DNA of 64,000 nt from Tenacibaculum sp. M341 (GCF_004337695.1 NZ_SJXJ01000021.1:1-64000), one strand, 5' to 3'. Shown: positions 8,711-17,963, counted from the stretch's first letter. Notes: generated from the letters alone by a model not told the origin. Numbers and translations are program-made.

Positions 8711-9581
8711 CTATTTTAATCCACAATTGTCAAAAATTTATTTACAAATAGGTTTATCAGCTTGTTTTTTTATAGGACCTTTTCTGTATTTCTATATTAG
8801 TTCTAAAAGTTTAGGTTTAAAAAGGGTAAGAAATAATTTTTACATTCAATTTTTAATATTATTAGTTTTAACCATAATTACAGGTGTTTTATATCCCTAT
8901 GAAAACTATGTTGATTTATGGTGTGATTATTTTTACAGAATTATTAATTATCAATGGTTGATTTATATTTTGTTATCTGCTTTTTTGTTAAAAAATGTAT
9001 TTCTTAAAATTATTAGATTTAAAGAAAAGTTAAATTATTCAGAAACTTGGAAAGTAAGTGTGTTTTTTGGGGTTTTTGTTATTTGGTTAGCATATTTTAC
9101 AGCAAACTATACCTCATACATTACTGGAGGTTTCTCGTTCTCGTTTGTTTTCTATTTATCGGGTTTACTTATTTTTTATAAAAGAAATAAAGAGTATGTA
9201 GTTTCAGTTAAAAAAGAAAAATATGCTAATGTTACTATAGAAGAAGAAAAAGTAACTCAATATTTGAAAGAAATAGAAAATGTTTTGGAAACAGAAAAAC
9301 TGTTTAAAAACCCGAATTTAACATTGGTTACATTGGCTCAAAAAATTAATATTCGACAACAATTACTATCGCAATTACTAAACAATAATTTAAACAAAAG
9401 CTTTTCTCAATTTATTAATGAATATAGAATAGAAGAAGCAAAAAAACTTTTAAAAACTCATCCTCACTTAAAAGTAGAAGTGATAGCAGAAGAATGTGGG
9501 TATAATTCAAAGAGTACTTTTTATACAGCTTTTAAAAAAATAACAAACACAACGCCAGTTAAATATGTTAAAGGGGAATAG
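8541..9581 (+). CDS. AraC-family regulator with membrane N-terminus
   Basis: The protein has 346 residues. About 230 residues of hydrophobic segments, six or seven membrane helices, are followed by a soluble C-terminal AraC/XylS helix-turn-helix domain (about 245-345). The latter contains LTLVTLAQKINIRQQLLSQLLN and VIAEECGYNSKSTFYTAFKK. Such 7TM-AraC fusions are frequent in Bacteroidota and probably sense envelope signals. The start is TTG at 8541; no in-frame ATG lies upstream, and the partial copy at 5500 keeps the same TTG. The gene downstream (PfpI-like) may be a target, but nothing in the sequence proves it. Confidence 0.85.
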   Translation: MNLDNQLIFFFSALGAFNSTVLSIYFLLFAKSKSVSNYFLGGLLAVLSIRVWKSLFFYFNPQLSKIYLQIGLSACFFIGPFLYFYISSKSLGLKRVRNNFYIQFLILLVLTIITGVLYPYENYVDLWCDYFYRIINYQWLIYILLSAFLLKNVFLKIIRFKEKLNYSETWKVSVFFGVFVIWLAYFTANYTSYITGGFSFSFVFYLSGLLIFYKRNKEYVVSVKKEKYANVTIEEEKVTQYLKEIENVLETEKLFKNPNLTLVTLAQKINIRQQLLSQLLNNNLNKSFSQFINEYRIEEAKKLLKTHPHLKVEVIAEECGYNSKSTFYTAFKKITNTTPVKYVKGE

Positions 9582-9691
9582 GGTCTTAAAATTCCTGATG
9601 TGTAATTTAGGACTTTTAAAGTATAAAATAAGACTCTAAATAGCAATTTGCATAAGTATTATTGTTCAAAAATTAATTTAACAAAATACTT

Positions 9692-10828
9692 ATGAAACAT
9701 TTTCTTTTATTACTCGTATTTCTAATTTTTGGAACCTCTACAGAAGCACAAACAGAGGAAGCTAAAATACGTACTACTGTAGTAAATTATATTAACGGTA
9801 CTTCTTATAATAAACCAGAGCTTATTCAAAAAGCATTTTATAATGATGCAAATCTTTATTTAGATCATAAAGAAAAAGAATTATGGATTGTAAAAGCTAA
9901 AGAATATGCTAGTTGGTATAATAATAATAAATATGGTGAGTTTTCGGGAAGAATAGGTAATGTGGTTGCCATAGACCGAGTCAATAAAATAGCTACAGCC
10001 AAAGCAGAAATAATTTTTCCAGAAAAGAATTTAAGGTATGTAGATTTATTTCTTTTAAAAAAAATAAAGAACGATTGGAAGATTATTAGTAAAACAGCTA
10101 GTATAGATGATAGTGAATTTTCAAGTAAAGCAAATGGCGATAAAATTTTGTTTATAGTTTCAAATGCATCGTTTTACGGAACTTCAGAGATTGCAACAGG
10201 AAATAGTTTTTCTGAATTAGTGAATGCTTATGATACTTTTAAAAAAGCAGGTTTTACAGTAGATTTTGTAAGTCCAAAAGGAGGAGGTGTTCCTATTTCA
10301 TACATAAACACATCTAATGCTATGGTTAAGAAGTATGTGTACGATACAGATTTTATGTATGGACTAAAAAACACCAAAACACCTAGTGAAATAGTTTCTA
10401 AAAATTACAAAGCAGTTCATTACATAGGAGGAGGGGCAGCAATGTTTGGGGTACCAGAAAATAAAGAAATTCAAAAAATTGCAATGACTATCTATGAAGA
10501 TTACGATGGAATAATTTCTTCGGTATGTCATGGAACAGCAGGTATTGTAAATTTAAAAACTAAAGATGGGAGTTATCTTTTTAAAGGAAAAGTGGTAAGT
10601 GGATATCCTGATTCATTTGAGAAAAAAGAAGCGGAGTATTTTAAACATTTTCCATTTTTAATTCAAAAAACCTTAGAGGATAGAGGTGCGATTTTTAAGT
10701 TTTCGCCAAGAAACAATTCTCATGTAGAGGTACAAGGAAATTTAATAACGGGGCAGAATTACCTTTCGTCAAAAGATGTTGCGTTAAAAATTATAGAAAA
10801 GTTAAGTGATAATAGTAAAATTGAATAA
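9692..10828 (+). CDS. Exported DJ-1/PfpI-family protein with N-terminal NTF2-like domain
   Basis: The protein has 378 residues with a signal peptide ending in TEAQ. Residues about 20-140 resemble the NTF2/SnoaL-like putative lumazine-binding fold. Residues about 150-370 form a DJ-1/PfpI domain with the nucleophile elbow SSVCHGTAGIV and the acidic residue near FVSPKGGGVP. DJ-1/PfpI proteins include chaperones, glyoxalase-III-like hydrolases and amidases; which applies cannot be told. Export to the periplasm is unusual for cytosolic DJ-1 members but occurs in this two-domain architecture. Confidence 0.8.
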   Translation: MKHFLLLLVFLIFGTSTEAQTEEAKIRTTVVNYINGTSYNKPELIQKAFYNDANLYLDHKEKELWIVKAKEYASWYNNNKYGEFSGRIGNVVAIDRVNKIATAKAEIIFPEKNLRYVDLFLLKKIKNDWKIISKTASIDDSEFSSKANGDKILFIVSNASFYGTSEIATGNSFSELVNAYDTFKKAGFTVDFVSPKGGGVPISYINTSNAMVKKYVYDTDFMYGLKNTKTPSEIVSKNYKAVHYIGGGAAMFGVPENKEIQKIAMTIYEDYDGIISSVCHGTAGIVNLKTKDGSYLFKGKVVSGYPDSFEKKEAEYFKHFPFLIQKTLEDRGAIFKFSPRNNSHVEVQGNLITGQNYLSSKDVALKIIEKLSDNSKIE

Positions 10829-10969
10829 TTATAGTTTTTTTATCAAAAATTAAATTAATAGTTGGTTTAAGGGAAGTTGCTATGAGAAAGTTAGATTTGT
10901 AGCCAGCGTGATTAGATATAATATACTTCATTTTTTTAATGAGTCATTATATCAAAATCACGTTTTCTA

Positions 10970-12454
10970 TTATTTATAAGACTCAATAATACCTTTTACA
11001 GTGCTTTCAATTTCTTTATAGCGTTCTTTTCTTTGCAAACGCCAAGGTTCAGCAACTCTATCAGAGCAATCTTTTACAGAGCAACTTTCACAAGTAACGC
11101 CAACTAATTGTTTTTCAAAAGTATCTTCTTTTAAAAACTGTAGTTTTCTTTTTAAGTGAGGAGAAAGTAGCATTCCAATACTAATACTTCTGTAAATATC
11201 TTTTTTAAACGGATCTTTATTAGCGGCGGAAAGTACTAGGTATTCATTTGGTGAATTTTCATAAGATGAAATTTGAATGCCAGAAGAAGACTTTTCCTGT
11301 GATGATTGCTGAAAATCGTGAATTGTTTTTAAAGATACCCAACGGCGGCAATAGTGTTCTTGATTTCTATTTGCGTGCGGTGCTTGTTGTTGAGTAATAT
11401 GCAGTTCTTTGCTTAATCTGTATGAATTAGAACCTTCTTTGTGAGTAAAACGTAAAAAGAATAAATTTTTAATATTAAATACCTTAGGTAAGATATTTGT
11501 CAAACGTTGGTAAAAAGTTTCATCAGAACAGTTGTAGCTTTTTACAATCTTATGTAATCGTAAAGGTTGAAAATCCGTTTGTGAAAAGAGGTCTTTTAAT
11601 TGATCTACCAAGCTTTTTTTAGGAATGATAAGAGCTCCTGCAAAATAAGAAGCTATAAAATTATTTAATACCTGGTCAAAGCTTTCAAACTTAATCCATG
11701 GAAACGTATAAAGTCTGTCTTTTATCTTTAAAAAATTATAAGCGATTTCTTTTGCGTATATGAAAGTTTTCTGAGCTTCAGTAATTTCATTACTTAATAG
11801 TAATGTTTTCTTTTTAGGTATGTAAACATTTCTTAAGTCAGTTAAGTTTTTATGTTTAGCAAGCTCTTTAGTGTCTATTATGTAATTGAATTCTTCAACC
11901 AATACTTCTTCTAAATCTGTAGAGGTAATTCTTTTAGATAAATCTATCTGATATGATTTAGCAAATTTTTCTACACTCTCTTCAATGTCGTCAAAATAAT
12001 TATTATGAGCTTCTTGATAAGAACGTAATGAAGCTAAGAAAAAGCTTTCTCTAGTTAAATTATAGTTTTGAGATATCTTAATAATAGTACTGATAAATGC
12101 GTTTACTTTAGCAGGTGCATTAGCAACAATATCTATTAAGTTGTTTTCTTTAATACCAAATAAATCAAGAGGAATTTCTTTTAATATTTTAGATTGAAGA
12201 ATTTCACCAATAGGAGCTAGGTTTTTATCTAATTTTAATGAAACTAAATGATCATAAGGAACTTCCAAACTTTCTGCTAGTATGGCAACTTTATCTGTTT
12301 TTGGATATTTTTTTCCTTTTTCAATTTCGTTTAAATACGATTTTGATAGTCCGGTAAGTTTAGCCAAGCCAAATAACGATAGGTTTTTGTCTGTTCTAAT
12401 CTGTTTTAATTTTAACCCAAAAATTAGGCGAATATACTCGTCTTCTATAATCAT
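10970..12454 (-). CDS. XRE-type transcriptional regulator of the glyoxylate/short-chain fatty acid type (RamB/ScfR-like)
   Basis: The protein has an N-terminal helix-turn-helix (LSLFGLAKLTGLSKSYLNEIEKG). A middle IrrE-like region follows, in which the HExxH metalloprotease motif is not kept (AKEIAYNF). The C-terminal domain carries the Cys cluster C-x2-C-x4-C (CESCSVKDC) seen in short-chain fatty acyl regulators. It is divergent from aceB and aceA, so acetate or acyl-CoA control of the glyoxylate shunt is the likely job. I prefer the start at 12454 (MIIEDEYIRLIFG). The longer start at 12484 would overlap an operator half-site (AGCGAAC, 12476-12482). Two truncated copies lie at 4859 and 7943. 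Confidence 0.85.
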   Translation of the reverse strand: MIIEDEYIRLIFGLKLKQIRTDKNLSLFGLAKLTGLSKSYLNEIEKGKKYPKTDKVAILAESLEVPYDHLVSLKLDKNLAPIGEILQSKILKEIPLDLFGIKENNLIDIVANAPAKVNAFISTIIKISQNYNLTRESFFLASLRSYQEAHNNYFDDIEESVEKFAKSYQIDLSKRITSTDLEEVLVEEFNYIIDTKELAKHKNLTDLRNVYIPKKKTLLLSNEITEAQKTFIYAKEIAYNFLKIKDRLYTFPWIKFESFDQVLNNFIASYFAGALIIPKKSLVDQLKDLFSQTDFQPLRLHKIVKSYNCSDETFYQRLTNILPKVFNIKNLFFLRFTHKEGSNSYRLSKELHITQQQAPHANRNQEHYCRRWVSLKTIHDFQQSSQEKSSSGIQISSYENSPNEYLVLSAANKDPFKKDIYRSISIGMLLSPHLKRKLQFLKEDTFEKQLVGVTCESCSVKDCSDRVAEPWRLQRKERYKEIESTVKGIIESYK

Positions 12455-12510
12455 AATATCAAATTTATGAATATTAGCGAACATAAAAAAATAAAGAATT
12501 TTTAAAATTT

Positions 12511-12524
12511 AGCGAACGTTCGCT
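12511..12524. promoter_or_regulatory. Palindromic operator between regulator and aceB
   Basis: AGCGAACGTTCGCT is a perfect 14-bp palindrome in an otherwise AT-only intergenic region. An AGCGAAC half-site recurs 35 bases away (12476-12482), near the regulator start. The palindrome touches the TTG element of the aceB promoter, a position expected for a repressor. It is the best candidate for the binding site of the adjacent regulator. Confidence 0.65.
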
Positions 12525-12554
12525 TGTAGAGTTCAGAAATAATTTCTAATATTG
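12524..12554 (+). promoter_or_regulatory. Predicted aceB promoter
   Basis: TTG at 12524-12526 and TAATATTG at 12547-12554 (one mismatch to TAnnTTTG) are separated by 20 bases. The aceB start codon is 28 bases further on. The palindromic operator overlaps the upstream element by one base. Confidence 0.5.
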
Positions 12555-12582
12555 TAGTGTAATTATTTAATAAAGAAGAAAA

Positions 12583-14178
12583 ATGGAGACAAAAGCAATT
12601 CTAAATGAGGTTCAGTGTAAAGGATTCGAAGAGCAAAAATATGCGTCGATTTTAACACCAGAAGCAAAAACTTTTTTAGTCGAATTACACAATAAGTTTA
12701 ATTCAAAACGATTAGAGTTGTTAAAAGAAAGGGTCAAGACGCAGGCATATTTTGATGCTGGTAATTATCCTTCTTTTCCAGAAGAAACTGCTTCGGTTAG
12801 AAATTCTGAATGGGTATGTAAACCATTACCAAAAGATTTATTAGATAGAAGGGTAGAGATTACAGGACCAGTTGACAGGAAAATGGTAATTAATGCTTTA
12901 AACTCGGGGGCAAAGACGTTTATGGCAGATTTTGAAGACAGTAGTTCGCCAACACTTGAAAATATGTTAAGCGGTCAAATTAATTTATTAAATGCAAATA
13001 CGAAAACGATTTCGTTCTATAATGAGTTAAAAGATAAGACCTATTCTTTAAATGAAGAAACAGCAGTTTTATTAGTAAGACCTAGAGGTTTACATTTAGA
13101 TGAAAGACATTTAGAGGTAAACGGAGAAGCAATGTCAGGGTCGTTAGTAGATTTTGGTTTGTATTTCTTCCACAATATTAAAGTATTGTTAGCACAGGGT
13201 ACAGCAACCTATTTTTATTTACCAAAATTAGAGCATTATTTAGAAGCTCGTTGGTGGAATGAAGTATTTGTGTTTGCTCAAGATTATTTAAGCATTCCAC
13301 AAGATACTATTAAAGCTACTGTATTAGTAGAAACAATTACAGCAAGTTTTCAATTAGATGAAATTATCTATGAATTGAAAGATCATATGGCTGGTTTAAA
13401 CTGTGGTCGTTGGGATTATATTTTCTCATACATCAAAAAGTTTAGAAATCACGAAGGATTTTTAGTACCAAATAGAGATCAGGTAACCATGAGTTCTCCA
13501 TTTATGAGTGCATATTCACAAAGAGTGGTTCAACGTTGTCATAAAAGAGGAGTGCATGCAATGGGAGGAATGGCAGCACAAATTCCAGTAAAAAATGACG
13601 AAAAAGCTAATGAAGCAGCTTACAATAAAGTTTTAAAAGATAAGCAGCAAGAGGTTAAAAATGGTCATGATGGAACTTGGGTAGCGCATCCAGCTTTAGT
13701 AAAGGTAGCGATGGATGTATTTAATGAAAACATGCCTACAGCAAATCAAATTGAAAATAAGCGTGAAGATTTAAATATTACCGAGGAACAGTTAGTTGAG
13801 TTGCCATTAGGAACAGTGACTGAAAGTGGAATTCGTAAAAACATTAATGTAGGTATTCTATACATAGAAAGTTGGTTATCTGGAAATGGAGCGGCTGCTT
13901 TATACAATTTAATGGAAGATGCTGCTACTGCAGAAATTTCAAGAACTCAAGTATGGCAGTGGTTACACAAAAAAGTTCAGTTAGAAGACGGAAGAACATT
14001 TGATAAGTCAATTTACGATACACTTAAGTCAGAAGAAATTAAAGCAATTTCTGATATGATAGGCGAAGAGGCATTTAATAAAGGTTGTTTTGAATTAGCT
14101 ATTCAATTATTTGACGAGTTAGTATTATCGGAAGACTTCGTTGAGTTTTTAACCTTACCAGCATATCAATACATATAA
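12583..14178 (+). CDS. aceB: Malate synthase A
   Basis: Malate synthase condenses glyoxylate with acetyl-CoA to malate, the second step of the glyoxylate shunt in the cytoplasm. The protein has 531 residues, the length of the A isoform. It shows typical blocks such as TGPVDRKMVINALNSGAKTF, MADFEDSSSPT, LLVRPRGLHLDERH, LNCGRWDYIFSYIKKF, MGGMAAQIPVKND and GTWVAHPAL. It stands first in the aceB-aceA pair, divergent from its likely regulator. The 200 bases to aceA hold no gene or clear terminator, so co-transcription is possible. Confidence 0.95.
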   Translation: METKAILNEVQCKGFEEQKYASILTPEAKTFLVELHNKFNSKRLELLKERVKTQAYFDAGNYPSFPEETASVRNSEWVCKPLPKDLLDRRVEITGPVDRKMVINALNSGAKTFMADFEDSSSPTLENMLSGQINLLNANTKTISFYNELKDKTYSLNEETAVLLVRPRGLHLDERHLEVNGEAMSGSLVDFGLYFFHNIKVLLAQGTATYFYLPKLEHYLEARWWNEVFVFAQDYLSIPQDTIKATVLVETITASFQLDEIIYELKDHMAGLNCGRWDYIFSYIKKFRNHEGFLVPNRDQVTMSSPFMSAYSQRVVQRCHKRGVHAMGGMAAQIPVKNDEKANEAAYNKVLKDKQQEVKNGHDGTWVAHPALVKVAMDVFNENMPTANQIENKREDLNITEEQLVELPLGTVTESGIRKNINVGILYIESWLSGNGAAALYNLMEDAATAEISRTQVWQWLHKKVQLEDGRTFDKSIYDTLKSEEIKAISDMIGEEAFNKGCFELAIQLFDELVLSEDFVEFLTLPAYQYI

Positions 14179-14380
14179 AATTTAAAAGTCATTATGAAAG
14201 AGGGATAACGAAAGTTCAACTAAACGATTAATTGGTTTCTTTTTAAAACTCTTTCAAAAGACAAAATAATCATAAATCAAGAGAGATCATCTCAATAAAA
14301 TAAAAAAGCCCCAAAAATGCGGCAACATTTAAAGGGCAAAGTCATTAATAAAAATAACTTTTTCAAAGAAAAGCAAAATT

Positions 14381-15991
14381 ATGAATAATTCAGCACAAAA
14401 CAGCTATAGTTCAGCATTAGAAACAGTAAGAAATTTGAAGGCGAAATACGGTAGTACATGGAATTCTATTAGTCCTGAAAGTGCCGCTAGAATGGCAACG
14501 CAAAATAGGTTTAAAACTGGATTAGATATAGCAAAGTATACAGCAGCTATCATGAGAAAAGATATGGCTGAGTATGATGCAGATACTGCAAATTACACAC
14601 AATCTTTAGGATGTTGGCATGGATTTGTAGCACAACAAAAAATGATTTCTGTAAAGAAACATAATAAGACTACAAGTAAAAGATATTTATATTTATCAGG
14701 ATGGATGGTTGCTGCATTACGTTCGGAATTCGGACCATTACCAGATCAATCAATGCACGAAAAAACAGCAGTACCAAGTTTAATTGCTGAAATATATGAC
14801 TTCTTACGTCAGGCAGATGCCATTGAATTAAATGATTTATTCAGAAGATTAGAGAACGGAGAGGACGTACAAGATCAAATAGATAATTTTGAAACACATG
14901 TAGTGCCAATTATTGCAGATATCGATGCAGGTTTTGGTAATGAAGAAGCTACGTATTTATTAGCGAAAAAGATGATTCAAGCAGGTGCTTGTGCTATTCA
15001 AATTGAAAATCAGGTATCTGATGCAAAGCAATGTGGACATCAAGATGGAAAAGTAACAGTGCCACACGAAGATTTCATCGCTAAGTTAAATGCAGTTCGT
15101 TATGCGTTCTTAGAGTTAGGAGTAGAAGAAGGAGTAATTGTTGCAAGAACAGATTCTGAAGGAGCAGGATTAACTCAAAAATTACCGGTAAGCCAAGAGC
15201 CAGGAGATTTAGCATCTCAATATTTAGATTTCGTTGAGTGTGAAGAGGTTTCTATTGACGAGGTTTCTAATAACGAAGTTTTATTCAAGAGAGATGGAAA
15301 ATTAGTACGCCCTGTTAGATTACCAAACGGATTATACAAGTTTAGAGATGGTACTAATATTGATAGAGTAGTATTAGACTGTGTTACTAGTTTACAAAAT
15401 GGAGCAGATTTATTATGGATTGAAACGCCAACTCCACACGTAGGTCAGATTGCCGCTATGGTAAACAGAGTAAAAGAAGTTGTACCAAATGCAAAATTAG
15501 TTTATAACAACTCGCCATCATTTAATTGGACATTAAATTTCCGTACACAAGTATATGACGCAATGTTAGCAGCTGGGGAAGATGTTTCTGCATATGATAA
15601 GGCTAATTTAATGGATGTACAGTACGATGGTACTGAGTTAAGTAATCGTGCAGATGAGAAAATTAGAACTTTCCAAGTAGACGGTTCAAGAGAAGCAGGA
15701 ATTTTCCACCACTTAATTACATTACCAACATATCATACAACTGCATTACATATGAATGATTTAACTGAAGGATACTTTGGTGAAGAAGGGATGTTAGCAT
15801 ATGTAAGAGGTGTACAAAGACAAGAAATTCGTAAAGGAGTATCTTGTGTGAGGCACCAAAGAATGGCAGGATCTGATTTAGGAGATGATCACAAAACATT
15901 CTTCTCAGGTGATAATGCTTTAAAAGCAGGAGGATCTAAAAATACATCAAATCAGTTTGAAGCTTCTAGTAAAGAGGTAGAAACGGTTTAA
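14381..15991 (+). CDS. aceA: Isocitrate lyase
   Basis: Isocitrate lyase splits isocitrate into succinate and glyoxylate, opening the glyoxylate shunt. The protein has 536 residues, of the longer subclass found in Bacteroidota. The catalytic loop is AKQCGHQDGK (the K-x-CGH signature). Metal and substrate blocks include VVPIIADIDAGFGN, AIQIENQVSD, IVARTDSE and LVYNNSPSFNWTLNF. It is followed by a strong terminator and makes a functional unit with aceB for growth on acetate or fatty acids. Confidence 0.95.
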   Translation: MNNSAQNSYSSALETVRNLKAKYGSTWNSISPESAARMATQNRFKTGLDIAKYTAAIMRKDMAEYDADTANYTQSLGCWHGFVAQQKMISVKKHNKTTSKRYLYLSGWMVAALRSEFGPLPDQSMHEKTAVPSLIAEIYDFLRQADAIELNDLFRRLENGEDVQDQIDNFETHVVPIIADIDAGFGNEEATYLLAKKMIQAGACAIQIENQVSDAKQCGHQDGKVTVPHEDFIAKLNAVRYAFLELGVEEGVIVARTDSEGAGLTQKLPVSQEPGDLASQYLDFVECEEVSIDEVSNNEVLFKRDGKLVRPVRLPNGLYKFRDGTNIDRVVLDCVTSLQNGADLLWIETPTPHVGQIAAMVNRVKEVVPNAKLVYNNSPSFNWTLNFRTQVYDAMLAAGEDVSAYDKANLMDVQYDGTELSNRADEKIRTFQVDGSREAGIFHHLITLPTYHTTALHMNDLTEGYFGEEGMLAYVRGVQRQEIRKGVSCVRHQRMAGSDLGDDHKTFFSGDNALKAGGSKNTSNQFEASSKEVETV

Positions 15992-16060
15992 GTATCATAA
16001 TATACTAGAGCCGAAAGGCTTTAGTCGTTGTTTGTTTACACACATTTTCTAGTTTGAAGT

Positions 16061-16094
16061 AAAAAGACTATCTAATTTTTAGATAGTCTTTTTT
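16061..16094 (+). terminator. Rho-independent terminator after aceA
   Basis: AAAGACTATCTAA pairs with TTAGATAGTCTTT around a short T loop and runs into six T residues. It ends the aceBA transcript. Bases 16095-16259 show no gene. Confidence 0.85.
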
Positions 16095-16259
16095 GTTTTT
16101 GATATGATTCTAAAAGGTATGTGTAGTGCATGATTTAATAATAAAAGATTGCTTACATTAGTACTCTGTACAAGTAGTACATTTACCATAGGTAATTTTA
16201 CAGAGTTTTTATATTTATTTCTGTAAATAACTGCTTGTTATCGCTATAATTATGAAAAA

Positions 16260-16706
16260 ATGAAAAATATCCCAAACAAACTTAAAACAGTAATCCCAAT
16301 TCAAGAAATTACAAGTATTGAAAATTGGTGGAATAAGCTAAGTAGAGAAAATCAAACAGAGTTAGAGGTCTTGTATAACGAAGAGTCAGAGATTCAAAAT
16401 CAAATGGTTGAACTTGAGTTTTGTGGCGAGTATGTTGAGCGAGAAATAACAGAAAGCGAAGATGCTTTTTGGATACATCAATTTTATGAATATCTTGTAA
16501 ATCATGAATTGATAGTTGATGAATCGCCAAGATATTATGTGTGTTCTGCAAATAATGAAGCTGAACAAGCAATAAGAAAGGGCGTAATAAGAAAAGATTT
16601 TGTATGTCCAGAATCGAATAAAAATTGCCTTATGAGAAAAATTATAGATTTTAAAAAAGGAGAAAAATCACTTAAGCTTTTTGTCAGATTTAAATTAGTG
16701 GAATGA
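16260..16706 (+). CDS. Small protein of unknown function
   Basis: I do not recognise this 148-residue soluble protein. It is acidic in the middle and has Trp/Tyr-rich stretches (ENWWNKLSREN, AFWIHQFYEYLVNHEL) and five cysteines, among them CPESNKNC. It has no signal peptide or membrane segment. It is the first of several small orphan genes around phzF. The size and orphan character would fit a toxin-immunity protein, but there is no direct support. Confidence 0.6.
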   Translation: MKNIPNKLKTVIPIQEITSIENWWNKLSRENQTELEVLYNEESEIQNQMVELEFCGEYVEREITESEDAFWIHQFYEYLVNHELIVDESPRYYVCSANNEAEQAIRKGVIRKDFVCPESNKNCLMRKIIDFKKGEKSLKLFVRFKLVE

Positions 16707-16819
16707 GAATATCCTGTAAGGTATTTTTATTTACAATAAAATTATTGTGAGAAATGGCAATACCCAAAAAAGGAGCAAGAAAATAATAGTAAATAATCAT
16801 AATTTTAAATGGTTAATAA

Positions 16820-17083
16820 GAAAGAAAGCAAACTATAAAGGGTGATTATGGAGATGGCAAATTACATGTTGCAGTTGAATTAGAAGAAAATCCAGGAACT
16901 AGTTTGTTTGTTCTTACTAATCTAAAACATCCTGAAGATATATGTACAGAAATAATAAAACCTGTCCTACCTTTAGATGTTGCTAATTGGATTCAACAAG
17001 CTTTTGTATTAGGATGGGATCCTTCAGAAAATGGAAAACCACCTCAAATTGTAATTGTGAATGAGAAAATGGAATTAAAATAA
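16820..17083 (+). pseudogene. Remnant coding frame without a start codon
   Basis: A frame of 87 codons is open from after two TAA codons (16814-16819) to TAA at 17081-17083. It reads as a plausible globular C-terminus (GDYGDGKLHVAVELEENPG, then a segment ending PPQIVIVNEKMELK). There is no ATG, GTG or TTG start. A nearby ATG at 16810 (MVNKKESKL, then stop) is in another frame, which suggests a frameshift or a 5' deletion. The product is unknown. The remaining bases of 16707-17122 are non-coding. Confidence 0.5.
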
Positions 17084-17122
17084 AGTACATTTACAATACA
17101 CAAAATCTTATTATCAACCAAG

Positions 17123-17944
17123 ATGAAAACAACGATCGAAACTTATATTGTAGATTCTTTTACAAATGAATCATTTAAAGGAAATCCAGCAGGAGTATGT
17201 ATTCTTGAAGAAGTGCTTTCAGAAGATCAAATGCAATTAATAGCTAAAGAATTAGGGCTTTCAGAAACAGCATTTGTAAAAAAGATAGATGAGGAATTAG
17301 ATACTTATTCAATTCGGTTCTTTTCGCCTAAAATGGAAATACCATTATGTGGTCATGCTACCTTGGCTTCTTCAAAAGTAATTTTAGAAAAGAATCCGAA
17401 GCTAAAGTTTTTACAGTTTTTAAATATCAATGAGTTAATTCTTAAAATAGAAAAGAATGAATCTTCGATAAAGATGAATTTTCCTGTTTATAATACGGAG
17501 CCTCAAAATGTACCTAAAGAATTACTAAATGCGCTTGGTATTGAAACTATCAACAATTCAGTATTTAATAAAGAGACTAATATATTGCTGTTAGAAATTG
17601 AAGATAGTACTGTTTTAAAAGAATTAACGCCGAATTTTGAGCGTTTAAAAGCTTCACACAATAATATAGATGGAGTTTTAGTAACAGCATTATCGAATCA
17701 AGATGATTTTGATTTTGAATCAAGATATTTTTGGCCATGGAGTGGTACAAATGAAGATCCTGTAACTGGGGCAACACATACCTTTTTAACAAAGTATTGG
17801 GGTAAAAAACTTCATAAAAAAACAATGAGATCATTTCAATGTTCAGAAAGGACTGGTTTTATGACTGTAGCTTTGTTAAATGAGAATAATATGACAATAG
17901 AAAGTGAAGCTCAAATTGTTTTTAAAGGAGAGTTAATGGTTTAA
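17123..17944 (+). CDS. PhzF-family isomerase-like protein
   Basis: The 273-residue protein has the diaminopimelate epimerase-like two-domain fold of the PhzF/YddE family. It has the opening VDSFTNESFKGNPAGVCIL and the candidate catalytic glutamate E48 in GLSETAFV. The glycine-rich PLCGHATLAS and EDPVTGATHTF motifs are also present. PhzF itself isomerises a phenazine precursor, but no phenazine genes are here, so the substrate is unknown. Its last 60 bases and following linker are duplicated 1 kb downstream. Confidence 0.85.
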   Translation: MKTTIETYIVDSFTNESFKGNPAGVCILEEVLSEDQMQLIAKELGLSETAFVKKIDEELDTYSIRFFSPKMEIPLCGHATLASSKVILEKNPKLKFLQFLNINELILKIEKNESSIKMNFPVYNTEPQNVPKELLNALGIETINNSVFNKETNILLLEIEDSTVLKELTPNFERLKASHNNIDGVLVTALSNQDDFDFESRYFWPWSGTNEDPVTGATHTFLTKYWGKKLHKKTMRSFQCSERTGFMTVALLNENNMTIESEAQIVFKGELMV

Positions 17945-17963
17945 AACAAATGTTTGTATGAGA
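17881..17963 (+). repeat. phzF-tail repeat, copy 1
   Basis: The last about 60 bases of phzF, its stop, the linker AACAAATGTTTGT and the ATGAGA start of the next gene recur at 18921-18998 with a few changes. Both copies therefore end on the start codon of a different small gene. Confidence 0.8.

Noticed and set aside
16810-16839. ATG at 16810 as the start of the remnant coding frame
   Set aside because: It is in a different frame and stops after nine codons.
17123-17944. Diaminopimelate epimerase or phenazine biosynthesis gene
   Set aside because: The protein is PhzF-like in motifs, lacks the epimerase cysteine pair pattern, and no phenazine genes accompany it.
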